Source of the DNA: Sedimentibacter sp. MB31-C6
GTDB lineage: Bacteria > Bacillota > Clostridia > Tissierellales > Sedimentibacteraceae
Reading direction: 5' to 3'
DNA: 64,000 nt
Assembly (NCBI RefSeq): GCF_035934735.1
Contig: NZ_CP142396.1
Location: 2,790,001-2,854,000, forward strand
A model generated the notes under the pieces. The model saw only the letters and a list, made by a program, of their open reading frames with translations. It was not told the origin of the DNA and ran no database searches. How positions within the stretch are numbered: the stretch's first letter is position 1; each line of letters starts with the position of its first letter. The translations under genes were made by a program, and so were the position numbers. Positions 18,295-27,800 of the stretch are shown here, one piece after another.

Positions 18295-19083
18295 ATGAAA
18301 AATATAATTAATAATCACTTAAAAAAAATTGATAAACAAGAACAGAAAATATTAAATAAAAAGGGAAAAAATAAAATACAAGAAAAAATAAATCCATTAG
18401 TAGAAAAGATGGAATCTAAAGTTCCTGAAGCCCTAAAAGAAACTTTAAAATTTACGTTTTATAAGGCATTTCAGCTTGTTTTTGAAAGGGGCACTAAGTA
18501 TATTGAAAAAATGTATAATAAAGAGAAAATACAGTTAGATCATAATATGAAAGACTTTTTAATAAATCAAAAAGTAAATAGAAAGTCAATTAGAGCCATG
18601 GATAAGCATTCTAAGAAGAGTAATGTTATTAACGCATCAATATCTACTATAGAAGGTGCTGGATTAGGCCTTATTGGAATGGGTTTACCAGATATTCCAT
18701 TATTTACTGCGATGATACTAAAAACCATATATGAGATAGCCTTAAGCTATGGATTTGTATATGAATTGCATGATGAAAAAATATATGTCCTTCGATTGAT
18801 ACGAGGTGCATTAACTAAAGGAGTTATACAAAGTAATCATAATGCACTAGTCGACGAAACTGCTAAATACATAGATAATCACATTAAACTAGATTTTGAT
18901 TTAAACAAAGAAATTGAAAAAACTTCTGAAGTACTATCTGAAGCCATGATAACTTCAAAATTTGTTCAAGGTATACCAGTTGTAGGCGTAGTTGGTAGCA
19001 TAACGAATTTTGTTGTAATAAAAAAAATTAGTAAATATAGTTCAATTAAATATAAAAAAAGATACTTAAATAAGAAAATGTGA
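18295..19083 (+). CDS. EcsC family protein
   Basis: A 262-residue protein. A lysine-rich N-terminal part is followed by the EcsC-family core: GAGLGLIGMGLPDIPLFTA, then KTIYEIALSYGFVY and EKIYVLRLIRGAL. A glycine-rich hydrophobic helix near the end (GIPVVGVVGSITNFVV) could insert into or lie on the membrane. The family is named after a gene beside the B. subtilis EcsAB ABC transporter, but its biochemical role is unknown, and no transporter lies next to this copy. It appears to stand alone. Confidence 0.75.
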   Translation: MKNIINNHLKKIDKQEQKILNKKGKNKIQEKINPLVEKMESKVPEALKETLKFTFYKAFQLVFERGTKYIEKMYNKEKIQLDHNMKDFLINQKVNRKSIRAMDKHSKKSNVINASISTIEGAGLGLIGMGLPDIPLFTAMILKTIYEIALSYGFVYELHDEKIYVLRLIRGALTKGVIQSNHNALVDETAKYIDNHIKLDFDLNKEIEKTSEVLSEAMITSKFVQGIPVVGVVGSITNFVVIKKISKYSSIKYKKRYLNKKM

Positions 19084-19175
19084 TATAAGTATTGCAATTA
19101 TTTGTTATTGATGGTTTAGATACTCTTTTTATAGGGTATATAAAAATAAAATAATTCAAAGTTGGAGGAAGCTAA

Positions 19176-21644
19176 ATGGTAAATGTAAATGATTATAAGG
19201 TATCCTTGGAAAAGTTAAGAAATAATTGTAACTGTGATGAAGAACTTGAATTTGTAAATAAATTACAGGATATATATCAATTAAAAGGAGTAATTGGACA
19301 GGAAAGGGCTGTAAAATCAATGGATTTTGGTTTATCCATGAAGGCTAAGGGATATAATATATTTGTAGTAGGACCTCAAGGAACAGGTAAGAGCACTTAT
19401 ACTAAGACAGTTGTCTCAAAAAAAGCTGCCCAAAAGTCGGTTCCTGAAGATTGGTGCTATATTAATAATTTTAATGAAAAGGAAAAACCGCTTGCTGTTT
19501 CTTTGGAAGCAGGACAAGGTAAAATTTTTCAAAAAGATATGGAAAAACTTATATCAAATTTGACAATAGAAATCAAAAGGGCTTTTGAAGACAAGGAGTA
19601 TGAAAATAAAAAGGATTTAATACTGCAGGAATTTAATAAGAAAATGAATTCTTTTATGCAGGATATTGAAAAAGTATCCATTGAAGCTGGGTTTAATGTA
19701 GAACAATCACAACAGAGAATTATTCTAATTCCTATAAAAGATGGTAAAGCTATGGAACCAGAAGAATATAACAGTCTTCCAGATGGAGAAAGGGAAAAAA
19801 TTGAAAAAAAAAGAAATGAACTTGGCAAAATAATAGAAGAGAAATTACGTGAAGTAAAGTCTTTGCAAAGGGAAATAGATGATGAAGGAGTGGAACTTCA
19901 AAAACAAACAGCATTTCTCGTGGCAAAACCATTTATAAATAAATTAAAAAATAAATATAATAAAATTCCTAAAATAATTGAATATCTTGATATGGTGCTA
20001 AAAGATGTATCAGAAAATTACTTAATATTTAAAAGTATTGGTGATATATCAAATAATGGTAATGTTTCAATTATCAAAAATGAAATGATGGAAGATGAAG
20101 ATAATGAATCGTTAGAAAATATAATTTCTATGCCGAAGGATATGATGGATCCGTTTATAAGATATAAGGTGAATTTATTTGTTAATAACGAAAATAGAAA
20201 AGGGGCACCTGTTGTAATCGAAAGTAATCCATATTATTACAATCTTTTTGGTAAAATTGAATATAAAACAAATAGTCAATCTATGGCTACAACAACAGAT
20301 TTTACAATGATTAAGGCGGGTGCAATTCAAAGGGCAAATGGAGGATATTTAATCCTTCAAGCTAAGGATTTATTTATGGATCAATTTTCATGGGATGCCT
20401 TAAAAAAAGCTTTGAAATATAACTATTCAGTTGTAGAAAATATTGGAGAACAGAATCGCTTTGTTCCAACTGTTACATTAAAACCAGAGTCTATTCCTCT
20501 TAATGTAAAAATAATACTAATTGGAAGTCCTGAATATTATTATATCCTTTCAACTGATGAAGACTTTAGAAAACAATTTAAGGTAAAGGTAGATTTTGAT
20601 ACTGAAATGATAAGAAATCAAGAAAATATACAAAATTATGTATATTTTGTTAATTCTTTATGTCAACAAGAAAATTTGATATCTTTTAATAAATCTGCCT
20701 TAGCAAAAGTGGTAGAATTTGGCTCCAGACTTGCAGATAATCAGAATAAACTATCCACTCAGTTTAACAGTGTTAGTGAAATAGTTTATGAATCTTCAGC
20801 TATAGCAGAAGAGGAAAGAGTAGATTTTGTAGATGAAATTCATGTTGAAGAAGCAATTAAAAATAAAAAATATAGATTAAATATGTTAGAGGAAAAGCTA
20901 CAAGAGCAAATTTTAGATAAAAAGGTATTAATAGATACAGAAGGATCAGTAGTAGGACAGGTAAATGGATTATCTGTTATGCAAATAACAGGTTATTCCT
21001 TCGGCATGCCTTCTAGAATAACTGCAAGAACATATATGGGAAAAGAAGGTGTAATAAATATTGAGAGAGAAACAGAGATGAGTGGAAATATTCATTCTAA
21101 GGGGGTTCTTACTCTTAATGGATATTTAGGTGGAAAACTTGCTCAGGAAAAGCCATTAGGATTAACTGCTCAGGTTACCTTTGAACAGCTTTATGGCGGA
21201 GTGGAAGGAGATAGTGCATCTAGTGCAGAATTGTATGCTATATTATCTAGCTTATCAGGAGTTCCTTTAAAGCAAAGTTTGGCTGTTACAGGTTCAGTAA
21301 ATCAGATGGGTGAAATACAACCCATTGGTGGAGTCAATGAGAAAATAGAAGGATTCTTTGATATTTGCAAAGCTATGGGTTTGAACAAAGAACAAGGAGT
21401 AATAATTCCTAAGAGCAATATAGACAATTTAATGCTAAAAGATGAGGTTATAGAAGCAGTAAAAAATAATTTGTTTAATATCTTTGCAGTAAAAACAATA
21501 GAAGAAGGTATTAGTATATTAAGTGGTATTTCTGCAGGAGAAGTAGATGAATATGGGAATTATCCTGAAGGAAGTATATTTTATTTAGCAGATCATAAAC
21601 TCCATGATTATACAAAGGGATTAGAACTAGCTGAAGAAGTATAA
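19176..21644 (+). CDS. Lon-like ATP-dependent protease (AAA + S16 peptidase)
   Basis: An 822-residue protein. An AAA module carries a Walker A GPQGTGKST at residues 66-74. A central helical, charged insertion follows (about 110-300), then a second conserved AAA part (GAIQRANGGYLILQAKDLF). The C-terminal S16 protease has a catalytic dyad: Ser680 in GDSASS and Lys723 in GGVNEKIEG, 43 residues apart as in Lon. The protein lacks the Lon N-terminal substrate domain and matches the LonC/LonB-like group of clostridia. It probably degrades misfolded or regulatory proteins in the cytoplasm. Ribosome site GGAGG. Monocistronic by spacing. Confidence 0.88.
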   Translation: MVNVNDYKVSLEKLRNNCNCDEELEFVNKLQDIYQLKGVIGQERAVKSMDFGLSMKAKGYNIFVVGPQGTGKSTYTKTVVSKKAAQKSVPEDWCYINNFNEKEKPLAVSLEAGQGKIFQKDMEKLISNLTIEIKRAFEDKEYENKKDLILQEFNKKMNSFMQDIEKVSIEAGFNVEQSQQRIILIPIKDGKAMEPEEYNSLPDGEREKIEKKRNELGKIIEEKLREVKSLQREIDDEGVELQKQTAFLVAKPFINKLKNKYNKIPKIIEYLDMVLKDVSENYLIFKSIGDISNNGNVSIIKNEMMEDEDNESLENIISMPKDMMDPFIRYKVNLFVNNENRKGAPVVIESNPYYYNLFGKIEYKTNSQSMATTTDFTMIKAGAIQRANGGYLILQAKDLFMDQFSWDALKKALKYNYSVVENIGEQNRFVPTVTLKPESIPLNVKIILIGSPEYYYILSTDEDFRKQFKVKVDFDTEMIRNQENIQNYVYFVNSLCQQENLISFNKSALAKVVEFGSRLADNQNKLSTQFNSVSEIVYESSAIAEEERVDFVDEIHVEEAIKNKKYRLNMLEEKLQEQILDKKVLIDTEGSVVGQVNGLSVMQITGYSFGMPSRITARTYMGKEGVINIERETEMSGNIHSKGVLTLNGYLGGKLAQEKPLGLTAQVTFEQLYGGVEGDSASSAELYAILSSLSGVPLKQSLAVTGSVNQMGEIQPIGGVNEKIEGFFDICKAMGLNKEQGVIIPKSNIDNLMLKDEVIEAVKNNLFNIFAVKTIEEGISILSGISAGEVDEYGNYPEGSIFYLADHKLHDYTKGLELAEEV

Positions 21645-21675
21645 TAATAGTACAGATTAGATAAAATTATAATTA

Positions 21676-21704
21676 TTGAAATAGTATTACAATTATGGTA
21701 GTAT
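21676..21704 (+). promoter_or_regulatory. Promoter of the stalk-domain lipoprotein
   Basis: TTGAAA, 17-base spacer, TAGTAT, 54 bases before the start codon. Confidence 0.5.
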
Positions 21705-21758
21705 ATTCAAGGATATAACATTTTATAAAAAAACGATATTAGTTATGAGGAGATTATT

Positions 21759-23177
21759 ATGAAAAAGAAATATGTATCATTAGTGTTAGTTGCTTTAATG
21801 TTAATTACTGCTTTAACTGGTTGTGGTCCAAATGACTTAGGTTATTTAAATTTATCAGGGGAGATATCTAAGTTAACACAATATAATTTTATTAATAATA
21901 CACAAATTGAAATTTCAAAAGAGTTAGCAGACGAGGATTTTAATATAGATTTGAACATAGAAGGTGAAATTAATATAGACGATGTTGAATCTGCGTACAT
22001 GAACTTAGATGTTCTTATGAAAATTAATGACATAGAAATAGAAAAACCTATAAATTTAGTTTTAACTGATAATAAATTACTTGTATCTAAAAATGCTTTA
22101 TTAGAATTTGTGGCTATTGAACAATTAAAAGCTACAGAAGTAGATAAAAAAATTGTTGAACAACTTTATTACAACGATTTAAAGGATGTTGAATACATTA
22201 TATTAGTTGATTTAACCGAAACATATCCAAATACAATGTATCTTGGAGAAAAAAATGAGAAATTATATGATGATGCAATTGATTATCTCACAAAAGCGTT
22301 TGAAGGTTTTGACTCAAATCTTATATCAAAAACATCAAAAGGCTTTGTAGTAGAAATGAATTCAAAAAATACATTAGCCTTTATTGAAAACTTAATTAAT
22401 TATATTAAAGATAACAAAGAATTAGTGTTTGACGAAACTATCAATTACTTAGAAAAATATTATAGCAATATTGAGATAGATGATTTATCAGATACTGATA
22501 AAGAAATTATGTTTGAAGAATTAAAATCAAGCAGACAGGATTTCTATGATGCTATAGATGAAGCTGCTATGTTTTTAAATTCAGGCGAATTAGATATATA
22601 TATAGATATGTTAGAAGATAGTGTAATTAAAGAAGAAATATATAAAGAAAAAGATTCATATAAGGATATAACAGAAGTAAAGATAGTATATGATGGTATA
22701 GAGATGATTAACATCAATTCTAATACATCAATTGTTCCAACAAAAATAGAAAAAGTTTCATTAGAAGGAAAAACAATAGAAGTAGTTGAGTTAGAAAATC
22801 TTTATAACAAAACTGAAAATTATATTAACCCAGTACAAAAGATGCAATTAGAATGGTATGAAGACAGTTACTTTGTTCAAGTTGAAAGTGCTAGATTAGA
22901 AGGAAATATAGATAATGATTATAAAGATTTTGCAAATATTGATAATAGCATTTATTTACCATTGAGATTTATATCTGAATCTTTTGGAGAAGAAGTAGAT
23001 TGGGATAACGAAAACAAAAAGGCATATATAATAAGAGATGAAGAAAAAATTGAAATGACTGGAGTTATTATTGATTCTAACACCATGGTTAAAGTAAGAG
23101 ATTTTGAGAAACTTGGGTATAAAGTAGATTATATTCAAGAAGATGGTAAGTCAATTGCTACTATTACAAAAAATTAA
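21759..23177 (+). CDS. Lipoprotein with C-terminal copper-amine-oxidase-like stalk domain
   Basis: A 472-residue exported protein. Residues 1-22 form a lipoprotein signal with lipobox LTGC, so Cys22 would be lipidated and the protein anchored outside the membrane. The middle 300 residues are acidic and of no recognised family. Residues from about 385 resemble the Cu-amine-oxidase N-terminal (stalk) domain common in Clostridia surface proteins: SIYLPLRFISESFGEEVDWDN, then a second half ending KVRDFEKLGYKVDY. This domain is not itself an oxidase and probably mediates wall or protein contacts. Ribosome site GAGGAG. No partner gene is obvious. Confidence 0.75.
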   Translation: MKKKYVSLVLVALMLITALTGCGPNDLGYLNLSGEISKLTQYNFINNTQIEISKELADEDFNIDLNIEGEINIDDVESAYMNLDVLMKINDIEIEKPINLVLTDNKLLVSKNALLEFVAIEQLKATEVDKKIVEQLYYNDLKDVEYIILVDLTETYPNTMYLGEKNEKLYDDAIDYLTKAFEGFDSNLISKTSKGFVVEMNSKNTLAFIENLINYIKDNKELVFDETINYLEKYYSNIEIDDLSDTDKEIMFEELKSSRQDFYDAIDEAAMFLNSGELDIYIDMLEDSVIKEEIYKEKDSYKDITEVKIVYDGIEMININSNTSIVPTKIEKVSLEGKTIEVVELENLYNKTENYINPVQKMQLEWYEDSYFVQVESARLEGNIDNDYKDFANIDNSIYLPLRFISESFGEEVDWDNENKKAYIIRDEEKIEMTGVIIDSNTMVKVRDFEKLGYKVDYIQEDGKSIATITKN

Positions 23178-23274
23178 ATCAATCTTTTCATATATAATAA
23201 ACTAAGTAAATACACTTCAAAAAATTTTAGCATATTTAGTGTTGAAAAGAAGATACTATTTATGAGGTGATATT

Positions 23275-23460
23275 ATGGCAAAAGCAGGTATGAGAAGACC
23301 AAATCCAAGAGAACCGCATGGTACAGAAAGCAATCATAAAATGCATCTATCCAAAAATGATGTTCCGCCTGTACCAGAAATACAAGGTAAAGCAAAGTAT
23401 GGTAATAAAAAGGCAAAACCTATTATTATAAATAAAATTCATCATAAAGAATTAGAGTGA
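23275..23460 (+). CDS. Small basic conserved-looking protein, function unknown
   Basis: A 61-residue, proline- and lysine-rich protein (MAKAGMRRPNPREPHGTES at the start, VPPVPEIQGKAK in the middle). There is no membrane segment and few hydrophobic residues, so it is likely to be disordered or nucleic-acid or spore associated. The GAGGTG ribosome site is well spaced. The motif-like HGTESN and PPVPEIQGKAK blocks and the clean gene boundaries argue that it is a real gene. The composition loosely recalls small acid-soluble-type or spore-core proteins, but no family is claimed. Confidence 0.6.
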   Translation: MAKAGMRRPNPREPHGTESNHKMHLSKNDVPPVPEIQGKAKYGNKKAKPIIINKIHHKELE

Positions 23461-23512
23461 AAAATTTTAAATTAATGAATATTTAAATTAAAATTGATTA
23501 TAATATTATTAC

Positions 23513-23593
23513 GATGACAAATCCATTTAGGTGAATTAAGTATTATTTTGAGTAGATGAAAGTAACCTAAAATTATGGATTTGTCATCTTTTT
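23513..23593 (+). terminator. Long stem intrinsic terminator
   Basis: GATGACAAATCCAT pairs with ATGGATTTGTCATC (14 bp) and TTAGGT continues with ACCTAA after a small bulge. A loop of about 30 bases and then TTTTTT follow. Confidence 0.8.
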
Positions 23594-23730
23594 TAACTGT
23601 AATTGTATAGATAATATTAAGTTTAAACGATATAATTAGGGGTATATATTTTATATTAAAATAAAAATGTTAATAGTAATAAGAAGAAATTTTATAAAAA
23701 TTTATTTCTAAATGAGAGGAGGAGTTAATA

Positions 23731-23919
23731 ATGAAGGCTTTCGTTGACAGAGATACTTGTATTGGATGTGGTGTTTGTGTAGCACTTTGCCCAGATGTTT
23801 TTGAATTAGATGATGAAAATATATCTGTTGTAATATCAGATCCAGTGCCTACAGAATTTGAATCTTGTGCTGAAGAATCCAAACAAGAATGTCCAGTAGG
23901 TGCTATAACAGTTGAATAG
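23731..23919 (+). CDS. Ferredoxin, single [4Fe-4S] cluster
   Basis: A 62-residue acidic electron carrier. Ligands are Cys10, Cys13 and Cys16 in CIGCGVC, with the distal Cys in the late QECPVGAI segment, the monocluster pattern of Bacillus-type ferredoxins. Cys20 follows in VALCP, and an extra Cys in FESCAEE could form a disulfide. It would serve low-potential oxidoreductases such as IorAB further downstream. Its strong AGGAGGAG ribosome site suggests high expression. The DUF2007 gene follows 31 bases later. Confidence 0.92.
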   Translation: MKAFVDRDTCIGCGVCVALCPDVFELDDENISVVISDPVPTEFESCAEESKQECPVGAITVE

Positions 23920-23950
23920 ATAATAAAATATAACTTATAGGAGAATTACA

Positions 23951-24211
23951 ATGTCTGAAGAATATGTAAGTAATGATAATGAAGTTCTTTTTTTATCTAA
24001 TTTAAACAGTATTGAAGCAGATATTATTATTTCAAAACTAAAATCATTTGATATACCAGTTTTAAAAAAGGCAAAAGGCTCAGGTGGTATTATGGAAATA
24101 TACTTTGGAGCAAATAATTTTGGCATAGACTTGTATGTCCCTTCGAGTATGCTTCAAATAGCTGAAGAGTTGATTTTAGAAAATAACACTGATGATGAAA
24201 CTGATTTATAA
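23951..24211 (+). CDS. DUF2007-like small protein
   Basis: An 86-residue protein with the alternation EVLFLSNLNSIEADIIISKL, IPVLKKAKGSGG and then YGANNFGIDLYVPSSMLQIAEELI. This is the pattern of DUF2007 (putative signal-transducing, ferredoxin-fold-like) proteins, which have no established function. It shares a transcript with ferredoxin and precedes a very strong terminator. Confidence 0.65.
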   Translation: MSEEYVSNDNEVLFLSNLNSIEADIIISKLKSFDIPVLKKAKGSGGIMEIYFGANNFGIDLYVPSSMLQIAEELILENNTDDETDL

Positions 24212-24213
24212 AT

Positions 24214-24279
24214 AACTACTTAACGTTAAAAAGCGGTTTTGTATAATACAAAACCGCTTTTTAACGTTAAGTAGTTTTT
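24214..24279 (+). terminator. Perfect 31-bp inverted-repeat terminator
   Basis: Bases 24214-24244 and 24246-24276 are exact reverse complements around one central base, with TTTTT at the end. This is far longer than an ordinary intrinsic terminator. Confidence 0.85.
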
Positions 24280-24317
24280 AAAATAATAAATTTTAAAAAT
24301 ATCTCTATGTGTTTTGA

Positions 24318-24346
24318 TTGTTAAATTGGAATAAACTTGGTATAAT
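24318..24346 (+). promoter_or_regulatory. Promoter of the YdbC/PC4-like gene
   Basis: TTGTTA, 17-base spacer, TATAAT with an extended TGG before it; 60 bases before the start codon. Confidence 0.75.
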
Positions 24347-24406
24347 AACATCTAATATAACTATTTTATTTAGATAAAAAGTATGTTTAAATATGGAGGA
24401 ATTAAA

Positions 24407-24628
24407 ATGGCAGAATTAAAATATGAAATTACACAAGAAATAATAGTCATATCAGAGTCTTCACAAGGTTGGACTAAGGAGTTGAATTTAGTAAGTTGGA
24501 ACGAAAGAGAACCGAAGTATGATATAAGAGAATGGTCGCCTGAACATGATAAAATGGGCAAAGGTATTACCTTTACTAAAGAAGAGATGAAAAAGTTAAG
24601 AGACGCATTAAATGATTTAGATTTTTAA
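24407..24628 (+). CDS. YdbC/PC4-family single-stranded nucleic acid-binding protein
   Basis: A 73-residue protein of the bacterial YdbC type, a small relative of the eukaryotic PC4 coactivator that binds single-stranded DNA. Characteristic blocks are MAELKYEI, GWTKELNLVSWN, PKYDIREWSPEHDKMGKGIT and a C-terminal helix. An ATG 24 bases upstream is in frame, but the TGGAGGA site at 24394-24400 only serves ATG 24407, so the shorter form is chosen. It probably acts as a homodimer in transcription or repair; its exact role is unknown. Confidence 0.82.
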   Translation: MAELKYEITQEIIVISESSQGWTKELNLVSWNEREPKYDIREWSPEHDKMGKGITFTKEEMKKLRDALNDLDF

Positions 24629-24647
24629 GTAAAAAACGAGGATTGCA

Positions 24648-24765
24648 AAGGACGGAACGTCCTTGCCGTTAAGGGGGGTGCTCAGTAAAAATGCTTTATT
24701 AAAGCATTTTTACGCCGAAGGGGGACATAGGTCCCCCTAGCGGGTGTTGCGAAGCAACTCTTTTT
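24648..24765 (+). repeat. Structured intergenic repeat, copy 2 (long form)
   Basis: Ordered hairpins: AAGGACG-GAA-CGTCCTT (24648-24664); AAAAATGCTTT/AAAGCATTTTT (about 24687-24711); GGGGAC-ATAG-GTCCCC inside the ACGCCG...CGG stem; and GTTGC-GAA-GCAAC followed by TTTTT. Copies 1 and 3 lack the second hairpin. Confidence 0.85.
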
Positions 24766-24827
24766 AGATGTTATGATATATATAAAATAATGAAGAATAA
24801 ATTTATAGTATAAATTAGGGGACAACT

Positions 24828-27800
24828 ATGGAAAATTTAGACTTTAAAATTGAACAATGGAAAAATCTACTGCTAGACTTGGGAAAAAGCAATAGGTTAA
24901 TTAACTTTAGGACGACAAAAAAATCAAACATAGAAATTAAATTACCGAAATTAAATGAATTATATAGTGCTATTGTAAAAGAAGAAAAATTACTAAAATT
25001 TGATTATTCTATTAATTCAATAAATCAAAAGTCATCTATCATAAATGGTGATTTAAAAACGAATAGGTCTTTAAATGAAAAAAATAATATTTTAAAATCA
25101 TTGAGGTCTAAAGCTAAGTTATCAATTGAAGAACAAGGAATAAACACTTTATATCTTGCTTTTGGAATGCTTAAATGGATTGATAGAGAAAATATAAAGG
25201 AGGTAATTCATTCTCCTCTTATTCTTGTACCTGTTAAATTAACTTTACCTTCTATTAATCATCCATATGAAATAAGCTTACATGATGACGAAATAGTTTT
25301 GAATCCTAGCTTAGCTTATAAATTAGAAAGTGATTTTGGCATAAAGTTGCCAGAATTCAATGAACATGATGATGAGATAATAGTATTTCTAGATAAAATT
25401 AAAAGCATAATTCAGATACATAATTGGGAAATTGTTGAAGAAGTTCAATTGACTTTATTATCATTTCTTAAAATTAATATGTATAAAGATTTAGATAGAA
25501 ATAAAGAAAGAATTATAAATCATCCTGTAATAAAAGCAATAGCTGGTGATTATAAAGAAATTAGTCAGGTTCCAGCAGAATTAAATAATTATAATCATGA
25601 TAAAAATACAAGTCCTTTAGATACTTATCAAGTTTTAGATGCAGATGCAAGTCAACAAGATGCTATTTTGCTGTCTAAAAAAGGGTATAGTTTTGTATTG
25701 CAAGGTCCACCTGGTACGGGAAAAAGTCAAACAATAGCCAATATTATCTCTGAAGGTATAGCAGATAGAAAAAAGATTCTTTTTGTTTCTGAAAAGATGG
25801 CTGCTTTAGAAGTGGTGAAGAAAAGGCTTAGCGAGGCAGATTTAGATGATTTTTGCTTAACTTTACATAGTCACAGGGCAAATAAGAGGGAAGTTTTAAA
25901 AGAACTAGATAGAATTCTAAAATTAACTGTGGAAAATATCAGAGATGATATTTTATACGATTTATCTGACTTAGATAAAAAAATCAAGGAGTTAAATGAA
26001 TATCAAGAACAGTTACACACAAAGGTTATGCCATTAGATGTAACTATTTATGAAATCAATGGTAAGCTTGCTAAATTAGAAGGTATTAAGGATGTTGTAT
26101 TCACTATTGATAATGTTGAAAATATAGATGCAGATAAGCTTAATTCTTATAAATATCTTATTAATCAATATTCTAAAGCAGTTGGTAAGAATAATAATGA
26201 TATTATTTCTAATCCATGGAGTAGCTCGAATATAAAGACTCTTACATATGATTTAAGAAATAAAATAGAAATAACTATAAAAAGTCTTTTACCTAAATTA
26301 AGAAAGTTTATAGATTTATATGAGAAAACAGTTGATTTTACAGGTGCTAAATTTAACTACAGCATAAATAATTTGCAAGTATTATATGATGTTTTAAACT
26401 TTTGCATTGAACTTCCACCAATACCAATTCATTGGCTAGAAGCTGAAATCGATGAATTAAGGTCTATGTCAAATAAATTTGTATTTAAGCGCAAACAGTA
26501 TTTTGACTTAAAAAACCAGTTGAAAAAAATATATAACGAAGATATTTTTGCCATTTCTTCTAACGATATTATTAATATTTTTGAAAATGAGTTTACAGAA
26601 ATAAAAAAACATATTAATACAAAGAGATATGAAACACAAAAAGATATTATAATAAATGCTAGTTTGATAGATTCAGAGTGTAAGGAAATAAAAAATACTT
26701 TAAAAGATAGTTTTGATAAGGGTAGTATTATTACACAAAAATTGGGATTATCTAATTTAGAAACCATTAATTCGCTTTTATGGTTGGATGATTTAGCTAG
26801 ATACATTTTAAAAAAAACAAATCCTACAGATAAATGGTTTAATGAGGTACAACTAAACGATACATTAATTTTATTGGAAGATGCTAAAGAACATCAATTG
26901 ATTATTAAAAATAATATTTCAGCAATAATAGAAAATTATGATAAGAAAATAGTAAATTTGAATTATGATGATTACATAGATAAGCTAACAAAAAGTTATA
27001 CAAAAACATTAAATATTATAGCAAAAAATAACAATATAAAAGATATCGGTTTAATTGACAGGCGTTCTATTTTAAATTTTAGCCAAAATGAGGTGCCTAA
27101 ATTAGAAAGATGTAAAAATATAATTGAATTAGCATATAAAGCAGCTGAAAGACTTTCTGTTATAATAGAGGTAAAAGATTTAGAAACTTTTGATGAACTA
27201 ATATCATTAAGTAAATTAATTAATATTATAAATCGAAATCCTCAGCCTACAATATCTTGGTTTGATATCAATATGGATTCTGTAATAGATAAAATAATTT
27301 CTGATTTAGAAGAAAGACAAGTGGAAATAAAAGAATTAACTGAAGTGATAATTTCTAAGTTTAGCAATGATATATTTAACATAGATTATAAAGGAATATT
27401 ATCTAGATTTAACACAGAATATACTAGCTTTTTCAAAAAAATAAAAGGTAGTTATAAAGCTGATAGAAAAATTATCTTAAGTTGCTACAGAAATCAAAAA
27501 GATAAATTAGAAGATAATGATATAATAAAACTTCTAAATAATATTGCAATAGTTAAAGAAGGTGAGCAATGGTTAAGTGATAATCATAATTTAGCTAAAG
27601 AATTGTTAGGAGATTTATATCAAGAAAAATATACAGATTGGGAGTTAGTTCGTTTAAATAGGGCAAACTTTAAATCTATAAGATCATATTTTGGTAATTT
27701 TCAGATTTCAGATAAATTGAAAAAGGTATTGTTAAATTGCAATTTATCTGATACAAACGCAGAAATTAGAAATTTAAATGAATCTATACTAAAAAATGCT

